Assembly: GCF_003987475.1 (NCBI RefSeq)
Contig: NZ_PIQH01000013.1
Coordinates: 1 to 52,541 of the forward strand
Length of the DNA: 52,541 bases
Origin: Idiomarina tyrosinivorans
Lineage (GTDB): Bacteria > Pseudomonadota > Gammaproteobacteria > Enterobacterales > Alteromonadaceae
Direction of reading: 5' to 3'
In this document: piece after piece, positions 8,750 to 18,760 of the stretch
Numbering within the stretch: position 1 is the first letter of the stretch
How the letters are laid out: every line of letters starts with the position of its first letter
Program-made: the position numbers and the translations under genes
Notes under the pieces: model-generated
What the model saw: only the letters and a program-made list of their open reading frames with translations
Database searches by the model: none
What the model was told of the DNA's origin: nothing

Positions 8750-9922
8750 ATGTACGATTTTTTTGCCATATCCACTTCAGGTGGTAGTAAAGATCCGGCG
8801 CAGCGGCTGGAAAAGCGCTTTATCAATTATTTGATCAGCTTTCCCTTTGCTCGTCAGCAGCGCGATCAGGCCGATGGTAAGCCTCGTACTGAGGAGGAAC
8901 GCCGCCGTGAGTTGTTGCAAGTCGAACAAATTAACTACGACGAGCGGGCGCGGTTAAAGCGCGCTCGGGAAAATTTTATTAATCGCGTTTCGCGAGAGCT
9001 TCATGAAGAAGTGTATCACCGCGTGTTGAAGGCGTTAGAAGACCCACAATACGTGCGCGAACGCCTTGTGCCGATGCCGAAAATGTTACCCGAGCTGTTG
9101 GATACCCTAAGCACTAAAGCGGCGTCAATGGCGATAGTTGAGCAGCTAGTAAGCAATATGCCGTGGTTTCATGATAGCGTCTTACGCGTGGTCAACAATC
9201 CACCGTTCAGTACCAAACGCAAAGATACTCAGATTAAACTTGAAAGCTTGCGGGTTGCGATGAGCTTTGTCGGGGTTGAGAATTTGCGCCTGTTAACGCC
9301 CGCATTCGTGATGCAAAACTGGTTACCCCCCTCGACTGAACCTTTTACCTTATTTCGCCGCAAAGTATGGGACCATTCCTTAGCGACCGCAGTCGTGGCG
9401 CATGAAATAGCGCAACACAAGGGACTGCGAGATCCAGGCATTGCTTATACCATTGGGATGTTCCATGAACTCGGCAAAATCGCGTTGACCAAGCTTTACT
9501 TAAAAGTGTTTGACGAAGTGCAACGCGAGTGGTCGATAAAAACGGTCAATGATAAAGCACAAGACAAACACAACGCGATTGTTCAGCTAACCGCTGATGA
9601 ACAGTTTTTGCGCGATTTAATGTTAGAGCAAGATAAACGAGCGAGCCATATTGTGGTTGAAGGCTGGCAGCTCAAACGCGTGCCGTTAAGCCCGCATTTG
9701 GTGAGTTTTACCCAAGCCAGCAACCTAGAAGACTATAGCGATTACGCATTAGCCTTGGCGCAAGCCAATGCTTACAGCGAGTATCGGATGTTAAAAGATG
9801 TGGATATGGTGACCGCAGAAGAAGCGAAGCATTTGTTGAACAAATACAAGCTGCCCGCCGAATTACTGAGCCAGTTGCTTAACCTTAACCTCAAACGTCC
9901 GAAAATCGTGGTGCCCGAATAA
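8750..9922 (+). CDS. HDOD domain protein
   Basis: A 390-residue cytoplasmic protein. The HDOD domain spans about residues 115-320 and shows WDHSLATAVVAHEIA followed by MFHELGKI (His239, Glu240, Lys243), an HD-like core without the usual complete HD metal motif. HDOD proteins are signalling or adaptor modules, often linked to c-di-GMP, motility or stress; the specific role here is unknown. The N-terminal region, about residues 40-80, is highly charged and probably helical or coiled coil. It starts 15 bases after pabA with an AGGA ribosome site, so it is likely co-transcribed with it. Confidence 0.88.
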   Translation: MYDFFAISTSGGSKDPAQRLEKRFINYLISFPFARQQRDQADGKPRTEEERRRELLQVEQINYDERARLKRARENFINRVSRELHEEVYHRVLKALEDPQYVRERLVPMPKMLPELLDTLSTKAASMAIVEQLVSNMPWFHDSVLRVVNNPPFSTKRKDTQIKLESLRVAMSFVGVENLRLLTPAFVMQNWLPPSTEPFTLFRRKVWDHSLATAVVAHEIAQHKGLRDPGIAYTIGMFHELGKIALTKLYLKVFDEVQREWSIKTVNDKAQDKHNAIVQLTADEQFLRDLMLEQDKRASHIVVEGWQLKRVPLSPHLVSFTQASNLEDYSDYALALAQANAYSEYRMLKDVDMVTAEEAKHLLNKYKLPAELLSQLLNLNLKRPKIVVPE

Positions 9923-9930
9923 AAAATTTT

Positions 9931-9976
9931 TGACTATTCATTCGGTGGATTTTCGACCAGCCTAAATATCTATTCA
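9931..9976 (+). promoter_or_regulatory. Candidate pair of ArgR (ARG) boxes upstream of astC/argD
   Basis: Two sequences resemble the ARG box TGAATwwwwATTCA: TGACTATTCATTCG (9931-9944) and TAAATATCTATTCA (9963-9976). Their centres are 32 bases apart, not the usual 21. Regulation of arginine biosynthesis and AST catabolism by ArgR is established in E. coli, so the position before this gene set is sensible. The match is imperfect and needs a matrix scan. Confidence 0.4.
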
Positions 9977-10104
9977 GTTTCTCTGAAAAGTTACGCGGTT
10001 TTCCTGTGCCTATGCCAAATGGCGCAGACATCAAGCCGAAATTTTGCGATAATAACGGGCTAATTTGAACCCATTTGACTCGCATAACGGGTGTTTACGC
10101 CTAG

Positions 10105-11337
<1,233 letters not shown>

Positions 11338-11352
11338 CGCCGGGGTACCGTT

Positions 11353-12369
11353 ATGTTGGTAATTCGACCGATACGTCCATCTGACTATGCGGCACTGTAC
11401 GATTGTGCCGTTGAGTCGGGGCATGGATTTACTTCGTTGCCGATTGACCAAGCCTTGCTGGAACGTCGCATCGAACGCGCTCAGCATGCATTTTCTGCGG
11501 AAAGCTTGGAAGCACCGGGCGAAGAGGGTTACCTGTTCGTCATGGAAGACACCGAAACTGGCGAAATCGCTGGAGTAAGTGGCATCGAAGCCGCGGTTGG
11601 GAAAAGCGATGCGTTTTGGCACTATCGGCTAGGCAAAGTGGTGCACCACAGCGCCGAGCTGGGGATTCATAACACACTCGAAACGCTGACCTTGTGTAAC
11701 GATTACACTGGGGTATCAGAGTTGTGTACGCTATTTTTGCGAGAGCCCTATCGCAAAGGTCTAAACGGTAGAACCTTGTCGCGTTTTCGGATGCTGTTTT
11801 TAGCCCAGTTCCGGCAGCGTTTCAGCGATTGGGTGATAGCGGAAATGCGCGGCGTTTGTGACGACGATGGGCAGTCGCCGTTTTGGGGATGGTTAGAAGA
11901 TAACTTCTTTTCCATGGACTTCCCGAAAGCGGATTACCTCAGCGGTGTTGGCAGTAAGGCCTTTATTGCTGAGTTGATGCCACGCTTCCCAATTTACGTC
12001 AATATGCTCCCAGAGAAGGCACAAGCGGTCATCGGTCGGGTTCATGACAATACCTTCCCAGCGTTAAAACTGTTGCAATCTGAAGGTTTCCGTTTCCGTG
12101 GTTTCGTCGACATTTTTGATGCGGGACCGACGGTAGAAGCGGAAGTTTCCAACCTGCGGAGTGTGCGTAATAGTCGTATCCTTCCGGTTGAAGTGGGCGA
12201 AGCCGATGCAAACGGCGAACCGCATATTGTTTGCAATACCTCAGTGACCCAGTTCCGAGCTGGGCAAGTAAGCTTAGTAAGAGATGCAAGCGTCGTGCGC
12301 TTAGATGCGAAAACGGCAGAAACCTTACATTTACAACACGGCGACACTGCGCGCGTGGTCGCGCTGTAA
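11353..12369 (+). CDS. astA: Arginine N-succinyltransferase
   Basis: The first enzyme of the arginine succinyltransferase pathway: it transfers succinyl from succinyl-CoA to arginine. It has 338 residues with the family pattern from the N-terminus (VIRPIRPSDYAALYDCAVESG and TSLPIDQALLERRIERA) and the acyl-transferase core with LCTLFLREPYRKGLNGRTLSR (about residues 118-140). It starts 15 bases after astC with a weak ribosome site, so translational coupling is possible. astD follows after 12 bases. Confidence 0.96.
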   Translation: MLVIRPIRPSDYAALYDCAVESGHGFTSLPIDQALLERRIERAQHAFSAESLEAPGEEGYLFVMEDTETGEIAGVSGIEAAVGKSDAFWHYRLGKVVHHSAELGIHNTLETLTLCNDYTGVSELCTLFLREPYRKGLNGRTLSRFRMLFLAQFRQRFSDWVIAEMRGVCDDDGQSPFWGWLEDNFFSMDFPKADYLSGVGSKAFIAELMPRFPIYVNMLPEKAQAVIGRVHDNTFPALKLLQSEGFRFRGFVDIFDAGPTVEAEVSNLRSVRNSRILPVEVGEADANGEPHIVCNTSVTQFRAGQVSLVRDASVVRLDAKTAETLHLQHGDTARVVAL

Positions 12370-12381
12370 TAAGGAGATCCT

Positions 12382-13851
12382 ATGACAGCGGAAAATCAAT
12401 TTATCAATGGTCGTTGGCAAGCCGGTGCTGGTGACAGCTTTAAATCTATCGATCCGGCTCGTAATGAAGTGATTTGGGAAGCAGGTTCAGCGACCGAAGC
12501 ACAAGTTAACGAAGCAGTAATGGCGGCTCGTGAAGCCTTTGTGGGATGGGCTGATATGGCTTTTGAAGACCGTTTAGCCATCTGCCAGAAATTTGCCTCA
12601 TTACTGGAACAGAATAAAGAACATTTAGCCATGGTGATAGCACGTGAAACCGGTAAGCCGGTATGGGAAACACGTACCGAAGTTGGCGCGATGATCGGCA
12701 AAGTGGCGATTTCTGAAAAAGCGTATAAAGAGCGTACCGGTACGGTAGAAAACCCTATGCCAGGTGCAAAGGCCTTTATTCGCCATAAGCCGCATGGCGT
12801 GGTTGCAGTGTACGGTCCGTATAACTTCCCAGGCCACTTACCGAATGGCCATATCGTACCATCGTTGCTGGCAGGCAATACGGTAGTGTTTAAGCCGAGT
12901 GAGTTGACTCCAATGGTTGCCGAAGAAACGGTGAAATTATGGGAAAAAGCGGGTATTCCAGCGGGCGTATTGAACCTGGTTCAAGGCGAGGTCGCTACGG
13001 GTAAAGCCCTTTCTGCGCACCCACAAATCGATGGTTTGTACTTTACCGGTTCGTCGAATACCGGGCACTTGTTGCACAAGCAGTTCGGCGGTCGCCCAGA
13101 CAAAATTTTGGCGTTAGAAATGGGTGGTAATAACCCATTGATTGTAAAAGACGTCAGCGACATTGATGCTGCCGTGCATAACATCGTGCAGTCGGCATTT
13201 ATCACTTCGGGCCAGCGTTGTACCTGTGCGCGTCGGTTGTTCGTGCCAAATAACGAATCAGGTCGGAAGATTATTGAACGCCTGGTTGAAGTGACAGAGA
13301 ACATTTTGGTGGATGATTACGAAGCCGACCCGCAACCGTTCATGGGTGCAATGATTTCAGCCAAAGCTGCGGCGCAGATGGTGGATGCCCAGAACGCCTT
13401 GTTGCAGAGCGGAGCTACCTCGTTAGTGCGGATGAAGCAACTAGACGATAAAAAAGGTTTCGTAACACCGGGTATTGTTGATGTCACTAACGTGGATGAT
13501 ATGCCAGACGAAGAGCACTTTGGACCATTGTTGAAAGTGTATCGCTACGGCGACTTTGACGCGGCAATCGCAGAAGCCAACAATACTCGTTACGGTTTAT
13601 CAGCGGGTATCTTGTGTGATGCCGAGAGTGATTATCGCTACTTCTTCAAACGTATTCGTGCGGGCATCGTTAACTGGAATAAACCGATCACTGGGGCATC
13701 CAGTGCGGCGCCGTTTGGCGGTATTGGCGCTAGCGGTAATCACCGTGCCAGTGCTTACTACGCGGCCGATTACTGCGCATACCCAGTAGCGTCGGTGGAA
13801 GCAGAACGTTCCACTTTGCCAGAAAGTTTGGCTCCAGGGCTGAAATTTTAA
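12382..13851 (+). CDS. astD: N-succinylglutamate 5-semialdehyde dehydrogenase
   Basis: An NAD-dependent aldehyde dehydrogenase oxidising succinylglutamate semialdehyde to succinylglutamate, the fourth AST step. It has 489 residues. The active-site cysteine is Cys280 in [10 protein letters not shown], the general base Glu246 is in LEMGGNNP, and the cofactor motif FTGSSNTG is present. The ribosome site AAGGAG is strong. astB (succinylarginine dihydrolase) and astE (succinylglutamate desuccinylase) do not follow and are absent from this window, so the pathway must be completed elsewhere. Confidence 0.96.
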   Translation: MTAENQFINGRWQAGAGDSFKSIDPARNEVIWEAGSATEAQVNEAVMAAREAFVGWADMAFEDRLAICQKFASLLEQNKEHLAMVIARETGKPVWETRTEVGAMIGKVAISEKAYKERTGTVENPMPGAKAFIRHKPHGVVAVYGPYNFPGHLPNGHIVPSLLAGNTVVFKPSELTPMVAEETVKLWEKAGIPAGVLNLVQGEVATGKALSAHPQIDGLYFTGSSNTGHLLHKQFGGRPDKILALEMGGNNPLIVKDVSDIDAAVHNIVQSAFITSGQRCTCARRLFVPNNESGRKIIERLVEVTENILVDDYEADPQPFMGAMISAKAAAQMVDAQNALLQSGATSLVRMKQLDDKKGFVTPGIVDVTNVDDMPDEEHFGPLLKVYRYGDFDAAIAEANNTRYGLSAGILCDAESDYRYFFKRIRAGIVNWNKPITGASSAAPFGGIGASGNHRASAYYAADYCAYPVASVEAERSTLPESLAPGLKF

Positions 13852-13871
13852 GCACTGCGGCCGATAACCTT

Positions 13872-13899
13872 GTAGTCTGAGCCTGATGGCTCAGACTAC
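13872..13899 (+). other. Perfect hairpin after astD
   Basis: A 12-bp perfect stem (13872-13883 with 13888-13899) with a four-base TGAT loop begins 20 bases after the astD stop. No U-tract follows on either strand, so it is not a standard intrinsic terminator. It could be an mRNA 3'-end stabiliser, or a terminator that depends on other factors. Confidence 0.55.
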
Positions 13900-13964
13900 T
13901 GCAAAAGTGATAGTAAACGTGTTATGTTGCTAAGCGCACTAGGTTATCGGAACCGGAAGGTCAA

Positions 13965-14318
13965 ATGATCGTAGAAACAGACGGCTACATTGAGTTAGTC
14001 CAATATTTAACCGCACAATTGCCGCTCTTTGAGCAATCAAAGAAAGGTGTTGAGACTGCTGATTATAGTTTAAGAGAGCTATTTGAAGAGCAGCTTGCGC
14101 AAAAAATAATGGCCGTTTGTCAGCAGCAAGATATCCCCCAAGAGGTTCGATTAGACGTGGTTCGCGAAGCCGATGCCGTGCTCTATGATCTCGAAGAAGT
14201 ACTGTCCTCGGTGCTCGAGAACAAACCTACCCCAGAACAAGAACAGTTCGTTGACGAATTTATTGGCTTGGTGAAAAACCTGTTTGATGACAAAATTCAC
14301 CAGACCATTAGTGCTTAG
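13965..14318 (+). CDS. DUF3802-like conserved hypothetical protein
   Basis: A 117-residue soluble, acidic, mostly helical protein. The patterns MIVETDGYIELVQYLTAQLP, VREADAVLYDLEEVL and EFIGLVKNLFDDKI recall the DUF3802 family of Shewanella, Vibrio and Alteromonas, whose function is unknown to me. It has no signal peptide or membrane helix. An AAGG-type ribosome site precedes the ATG. It occupies the position where E. coli has crp, between an argD-type gene and yhfA. The next gene starts 35 bases later on the same strand. Confidence 0.7.
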   Translation: MIVETDGYIELVQYLTAQLPLFEQSKKGVETADYSLRELFEEQLAQKIMAVCQQQDIPQEVRLDVVREADAVLYDLEEVLSSVLENKPTPEQEQFVDEFIGLVKNLFDDKIHQTISA

Positions 14319-14353
14319 ACAACGTTAGAGATAGTCCCATGGAAAAACCTGAT

Positions 14354-14758
14354 ATGACGGCATCTGTCCAATGGACAGGTGAAATGACGTTTTTGGCAAC
14401 TTCAGCCAGCGGTCACCGCGTAGTTATGGATGCGGGTGACGAATTGAAAGCCCCCACCCCATTAGAAATGGTGTTAATGTCCGCCGGTACTTGCGCTTCG
14501 GTCGACGTGGTTAGCATTTTACAAAAAGCGCGGCAACGCGTTAGCGGCGTGCATTGTGAACTATGTGCTAAGCGGGCCGACTCGGCGCCGAGAGTTTTTA
14601 CCGATATTCACCTGACCTTCGTAGTCAGCGGAGACAATGTCGCGGAAAAACATGTTGAACGGGCGGTTAGCTTATCTGCCGACAAGTACTGTTCAGTGGC
14701 AAAAATGCTAGAAAAGGCCGTAAACATAACCCACTCATATCGTATTGAAACGCCTTAA
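14354..14758 (+). CDS. yhfA: OsmC/YhfA family protein
   Basis: A 134-residue OsmC-fold protein. The family includes peroxidatic thiol enzymes that reduce organic hydroperoxides, though the YhfA branch lacks a confirmed substrate. The two family cysteines are present: one in SAGTCASVDVVSILQKARQ (about residue 47) and one in SADKYCSVAKMLEKAVNITH (about residue 113). Start choice: an in-frame ATG at 14339 would add five residues, but 134 residues and the alignment from MTASVQW match E. coli YhfA. Its last base overlaps the rlmJ ATG, so the two genes are coupled. Confidence 0.88.
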   Translation: MTASVQWTGEMTFLATSASGHRVVMDAGDELKAPTPLEMVLMSAGTCASVDVVSILQKARQRVSGVHCELCAKRADSAPRVFTDIHLTFVVSGDNVAEKHVERAVSLSADKYCSVAKMLEKAVNITHSYRIETP

Positions 14759-15600
14759 TGAATTATCGTCACGCCTTCCACGCTGGTAACTTTGCCGACG
14801 TATTTAAACACCTGCTATGGGTGAGTGCGGTGCAGCATTTGAAGCGAAAGGATAAGCCCTTTTTTGTGCTTGATACCCACGGCGGAATTGGCTGTTACGA
14901 TTTGCAAGGCAACGAGGCAAGCCGTACCGAAGAAGCCATGCAGGGCATCGTGCGCTTGCGTCAACACAGCGAGCATCCGCTATTACAAGACTACCTTGCC
15001 GTAGTAGATAGTCTAAACGCTGATAACGGTGGTCGCTTTTACCCAGGCTCACCGTGGCTGACGGCCAGTTTATTGCGTCGCCAAGACCGGTTGCAGGTAT
15101 TTGAGTTACACCCGCAAGACGGCGAACAGTTGCGGCAAAACTTAGCAGCATTCAGCAACGTTAAAGTGGAAGCGCCTGCCAATGGCTATCAAGCATTGGC
15201 GGCGGCGTTGCCACCGCTAGAGAAACGGGGTTTAGTGCTGATTGACCCGCCGTTTGAACAAACCGACGAGTTTGACCAAGTGATTGATGCGCTGAGCAAA
15301 GGCATCCGACGCTGGAGTCATGGCAGCTATGCGATTTGGTATCCGATCAAAGACCGGGTCAAGATTGCCGAGTTTCATCGCGATGTGAGCGCCATACCGC
15401 AACTGGAAAAAACCTTGGTGATCGAATTTATGCCACGCGCAGTGACCCCAGAGAAGGGCATGCACGGCTGTGGCTTTGTTTGGGTAAACCCACCATACGG
15501 TATGCTTAACGAATTAGAGCCAATGCTGAAATTACTGGTACAAAGCCTTGCCCAAGACCAAGACGCCAGTTATCGCATCGATTGGTTGATCGAAGAGTAG
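14758..15600 (+). CDS. rlmJ: 23S rRNA (adenine-2030-N6)-methyltransferase
   Basis: Methylates A2030 of 23S rRNA using SAM; 280 residues, the same as E. coli RlmJ. The conserved N-terminus MNYRHAFHAGNFADVFKH, the GRFYPGSPWL segment and the catalytic (D/N)PPF motif as IDPPFEQ (Asp163) are visible. It overlaps yhfA by one base (TAATG). It ends two bases before the convergent prkB stop. Confidence 0.96.
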   Translation: MNYRHAFHAGNFADVFKHLLWVSAVQHLKRKDKPFFVLDTHGGIGCYDLQGNEASRTEEAMQGIVRLRQHSEHPLLQDYLAVVDSLNADNGGRFYPGSPWLTASLLRRQDRLQVFELHPQDGEQLRQNLAAFSNVKVEAPANGYQALAAALPPLEKRGLVLIDPPFEQTDEFDQVIDALSKGIRRWSHGSYAIWYPIKDRVKIAEFHRDVSAIPQLEKTLVIEFMPRAVTPEKGMHGCGFVWVNPPYGMLNELEPMLKLLVQSLAQDQDASYRIDWLIEE

Positions 15601-15602
15601 GG

Positions 15603-16502
15603 TTAGTTGCCGCTAACCCAGTCGACTTGAGTGCGTCCGAGCCGTTTTCGTTCGATAATTTGCTCAATCAACGGCATCAAAATCAATTCCATAGCAAATA
15701 CCATTTTGCCCCCGGGCACCACCAAGGTGTTGGTGCGCGACATAAATGAGCCATCAATCATTTGCAGGTAATAGGGGAAGTTCACGTCTTTCATGCCACG
15801 GAAGCGAATGACCACGAAGCTCTCATCCAATGAAGGAATATCTTTAGCGCTAAATGGGTTCGAGGTATCCACAGTTGGCACCCGCTGAAAGTTGATATGA
15901 GTGCGCGAGAACTGAGGCACAATATGGTGAATATAATCTTCCATGCTGCGCACAATACTTTGCGTGACGGCTTCCCTCGAGTGACCACGTTCAGCGGTAT
16001 CACGAACCAGCTTCTGGATCCATTCCAAGTTAACGATGGGCACCATGCCAATCAGCAGGTCAACGTGTTGGGCGACGTTGTAGTTATCGCCACAAACACC
16101 GCCGTGCAAGCCTTCGTAAAATAACGCGTCGGTATTCTCCGGGAGGTTTTCCCATGGAGTAAAAGTACCTGGCATTTGATTGTAAGGCACAGCGTCATCA
16201 AAGCTGTGTAGATATCGACGGACCTCGCCTTGACCACTCTCACCATATTCGCGAAACAATGCTTCCAGGCGCTCAAAATCGTTCGCGTCAGGACCAAAGT
16301 AGCTGATATGGCGTCCCTGTTCTTGCGCCTTGCGAATTGCTAAGTCCATTTCTGGGCGAGAGTAGCGGTGAAAACTATCCCCTTCGACAAATGCCGCGGT
16401 CACGTCCAAGGTACGGAAAATATGCCGCAGCGCTTGGCCGGTTGTCGTTGTCCCCGCACCCGATGAACCGGTTACGGCAATGATGGGATGTTTAGCCGAC
16501 AT
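15603..16502 (-). CDS. prkB: Phosphoribulokinase-like protein
   Basis: A 299-residue P-loop kinase of the phosphoribulokinase/uridine kinase family, orthologous to E. coli PrkB (YhfB). The Walker A region is GSSGAGTTTT at about residues 12-21. Other conserved blocks are EGDSFHRYSR, YEGLHGGV and the MVPIVNLEWIQK segment. The organism shows no sign here of a Calvin cycle, and the substrate of such PrkB homologues in heterotrophs is not settled. It sits near yhfA as in E. coli. It has its own likely promoter at 16531-16560 and is downstream of slyX on the same strand. Confidence 0.9.
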   Translation of the reverse strand: MSAKHPIIAVTGSSGAGTTTTGQALRHIFRTLDVTAAFVEGDSFHRYSRPEMDLAIRKAQEQGRHISYFGPDANDFERLEALFREYGESGQGEVRRYLHSFDDAVPYNQMPGTFTPWENLPENTDALFYEGLHGGVCGDNYNVAQHVDLLIGMVPIVNLEWIQKLVRDTAERGHSREAVTQSIVRSMEDYIHHIVPQFSRTHINFQRVPTVDTSNPFSAKDIPSLDESFVVIRFRGMKDVNFPYYLQMIDGSFMSRTNTLVVPGGKMVFAMELILMPLIEQIIERKRLGRTQVDWVSGN

Positions 16503-16530
16503 AAGGATCCTAAAAAAATGTTGAACGCCT

Positions 16531-16560
16531 GTTATACGTGTTGGCGATGGCTCAGGTCAA
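16531..16560 (-). promoter_or_regulatory. Candidate sigma-70 promoter of prkB
   Basis: On the minus strand, TTGACC (16555-16560) and TATAAC (16531-16536) are separated by 18 bases, about 28 bases before the prkB start. It lies in the 78-base gap after slyX. Confidence 0.6.
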
Positions 16561-16580
16561 GCGTCTTTACCCGTGCGGAA

Positions 16581-16808
16581 TTAATAGTGGGGTGGTGGCG
16601 GTTCGTGGCTTGGATCTACGCCCGCGCTACTATTATCTTCTTGAATTTGTTTTAATTTTTTCGCTAAAAAGCGAACGTGCTGTTGTAGCTCAGTCAACTG
16701 CTGTGACTGGTCATAGACCTGTTGATTGAGCTGCTCAATGATATCCTCTTGAAACGCCAACTGGCTTTCCAAGTCATTCATGCGTTGCTTCTGAACGTCG
16801 TCTGACAC
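16581..16808 (-). CDS. slyX: SlyX family protein
   Basis: A 75-residue coiled-coil protein of unknown function. Residues 8-60 are heptad-like (ESQLAFQEDIIEQLNQQV), and the family-typical C-terminus EPPPPHY is intact. The four consecutive prolines would be expected to need EF-P for smooth translation. It follows the WD40 lipoprotein gene by only three bases, so the two form a transcription unit. slyX and fkpA are also near neighbours in E. coli, in the same divergent arrangement. Confidence 0.92.
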   Translation of the reverse strand: MSDDVQKQRMNDLESQLAFQEDIIEQLNQQVYDQSQQLTELQQHVRFLAKKLKQIQEDNSSAGVDPSHEPPPPHY

Positions 16809-16811
16809 CGA

Positions 16812-17819
16812 TTAGGGCTCCTCTTGTGACGCAAGGTTGATATTCCACCACTCCGCTAAACCGGCGGAGTTTTCGGTCATAATAACAGTGGCTTTTGGGT
16901 TAACGGCTACCGATAGCAGCGCAGCGCTGGCAGGTTGCGGGGTATCCTCTGGCAACGAAGCTCGCCAATGGCGCAACGCTTCACCGTCGCTGGTGCGCCA
17001 GATGGTGATTCGCCGCGAAGGCGAACCAGTAAGTAAATACTTACCTTCGTGGCCAAACCGAGCGGCACTGAAGATTCTCTGGCGATCAAAAAACTGCAGT
17101 TGGCTTACCTTTTTACCGCTGGCAATCGACCAGATGCGGGCATTGTCCTTGCTATCGGCGGTAAAGGCAAATTCACCGTCTTCTTGTAAGGCAACTTGGG
17201 TCACACGACTTTCGTGTTGCCAGGAACGTATTACCTGACCGCTACGAGTGTCCCAGAGTAACGCTTTGAAGTCATTACTGCCGCTCAGCACGTAAAAACC
17301 GTTCGGCGAAATCGCTAAACCATTAATGCGTTCTTTATGGCCATAAAATTCGATCCGCCGACCGGACAGCGGGTTAAAGGCAATTTGTGTCCCATCCCCT
17401 TTGGCGAGCACGATGGTTGAGCCTTTATCGCTAACCACAACTTGTTCGATTTCACCATCATTGATTTTCCAATATCCAAGCTGCTCACCATCTTCCACCC
17501 GCCACAGTGAAAAAGTATGGCGGTTGGCCGCAGCAACTACGCTGCCGTCCGCGGAAATATCAACGGACATGATTTGTTCCATGCCATTGGCATCGATTAA
17601 CCAACGGAACCTTGGCTGATTTGCCTTGTCTTGCCATAAGGCGACGCCTAAATTATCTGCTGCGACTACGCTGAAACTGGCATCATCGGCTATATCAGCC
17701 ACGTAACTGCCAGTGTTTGAATGTAAACGTTGGGCAATGAGATCGGGGGCGGGTTGGCAACCCGCTAACAGTAAGGTAACCACTACGCTGACAAACCCGA
17801 GCATCTTCGGTAAAGCCAT
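16812..17819 (-). CDS. WD40-repeat lipoprotein
   Basis: A 335-residue predicted lipoprotein beta-propeller. The start is the ATG at 17817-17819, which has an AGGGG site and gives a signal peptide ending in LLLAGC; an in-frame ATG at 17861 has no ribosome site. About five to seven WD40-like blades follow, with patterns such as VALWQD, FSLWRVEDG, ALLWDTRSGQVIRSW, ARIWSIASGKKVSQL and ITIWRTSDGEALRHW. Such propellers usually scaffold protein interactions; the partner is unknown. It is in an operon with slyX and divergent from fkpA. Confidence 0.88.
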   Translation of the reverse strand: MALPKMLGFVSVVVTLLLAGCQPAPDLIAQRLHSNTGSYVADIADDASFSVVAADNLGVALWQDKANQPRFRWLIDANGMEQIMSVDISADGSVVAAANRHTFSLWRVEDGEQLGYWKINDGEIEQVVVSDKGSTIVLAKGDGTQIAFNPLSGRRIEFYGHKERINGLAISPNGFYVLSGSNDFKALLWDTRSGQVIRSWQHESRVTQVALQEDGEFAFTADSKDNARIWSIASGKKVSQLQFFDRQRIFSAARFGHEGKYLLTGSPSRRITIWRTSDGEALRHWRASLPEDTPQPASAALLSVAVNPKATVIMTENSAGLAEWWNINLASQEEP

Positions 17820-17915
17820 AGGCAAGCCCCTGTATGTTGTGTAGTATAACCAAGGCGTCATAAATAAGTTATTAGAAGCCCCGTCGATAACGGGCCTTTA
17901 TCAATGGAGAATAGC

Positions 17916-18689
17916 ATGAAACAACTAACAAAGCCCCTCGCCATTTCGGCGTTGGCGCTGGCATTAGCCGCCTGCTCGCAGTCTGATGGTTATCAGGTGA
18001 CGAAAAAGCAGCCTGAAACGGAAAAGCAGAAACAAGCCTATGCACTGGGTGCTTCAGTGGGCCGCTTTGTCGGTCGTAACTTAGACCAACAAGAACAAGC
18101 GGAATTGGTATTAGACCGTGACGTTGTGATTGCCGGCTTTATCGACGCGGTGAAAGGCGAGTCTAAACTGGACGATAAAGAAACCGAAGAGTTGTTGAAC
18201 AAGTTACGCCAACAAGCCATGGAACAGCGCCAGAACGTATTGGGCAAAAAAGCCAAAGAAGAAGGCGAGAAGTATCTTGCAGAAAATGCCAAGAAAGATG
18301 GCGTAAAAGTGACTGATTCAGGTTTGCAATACGAAGTATTGAAGGAAGGCAATGGCGAGCACCCTAAAGCGACCGATACGGTGCAAGTGCATTATGAAGG
18401 TAAATTGGTGAACGGCGAAGTCTTCGACAGCTCATATGAGCGTGGCGAGCCAACCGTATTCCCATTAAACCGCGTGATTGCAGGTTGGACTGAAGGCCTG
18501 CAGTTAATGAGTAAGGGCGCGAAATATCGCTTCGTTGTGCCACCTGAATTGGCATACGGTGACCGTGAAGTGGGTGGTGGTCAAATTCCACCGAACTCAA
18601 CCTTGATCTTTACTGTTGAGTTATTAGACATTCAGCCGCCACAAGAACAAGCACCAACAGCGGATAGCGAGACTGACAGCGCTGAGTAA
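17916..18689 (+). CDS. fkpA: FKBP-type peptidyl-prolyl isomerase, lipoprotein
   Basis: An envelope protein-folding catalyst. The start at 17916 has a GGAGA site and yields a lipoprotein signal with Cys20 (ALAACSQ); an upstream in-frame ATG at 17904 is less likely. The 257-residue protein has an N-terminal dimerisation helix region (about 35-130, FKBP_N) and an FKBP domain (about 135-235) with [37 protein letters not shown] and [13 protein letters not shown]. coli FkpA is a soluble periplasmic protein, so lipidation is a difference to note. A strong terminator follows. Confidence 0.93.
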   Translation: MKQLTKPLAISALALALAACSQSDGYQVTKKQPETEKQKQAYALGASVGRFVGRNLDQQEQAELVLDRDVVIAGFIDAVKGESKLDDKETEELLNKLRQQAMEQRQNVLGKKAKEEGEKYLAENAKKDGVKVTDSGLQYEVLKEGNGEHPKATDTVQVHYEGKLVNGEVFDSSYERGEPTVFPLNRVIAGWTEGLQLMSKGAKYRFVVPPELAYGDREVGGGQIPPNSTLIFTVELLDIQPPQEQAPTADSETDSAE

Positions 18690-18710
18690 TTGGTGTTGCC
18701 GTGAAGGCAC

Positions 18711-18741
18711 AAAAAAAGCGCTGCCGATGCAGCGCTTTTTT
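18711..18741. terminator. Bidirectional terminator between fkpA and rsd
   Basis: The stem GCGCTGC/GCAGCGC (18718-18724 with 18729-18735) has a four-base loop and is flanked by seven A on the left and six T on the right. It can therefore end both fkpA (plus) and rsd (minus). Confidence 0.9.
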
Positions 18742-18760
18742 ATTGCTCAACGTTTTTGAT

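Noticed and set aside
12396-12878. A 160-codon open frame antisense to astD
   Set aside because: It lies wholly inside a well-conserved gene, has no ribosome site or family features, and reads as a codon-bias shadow.
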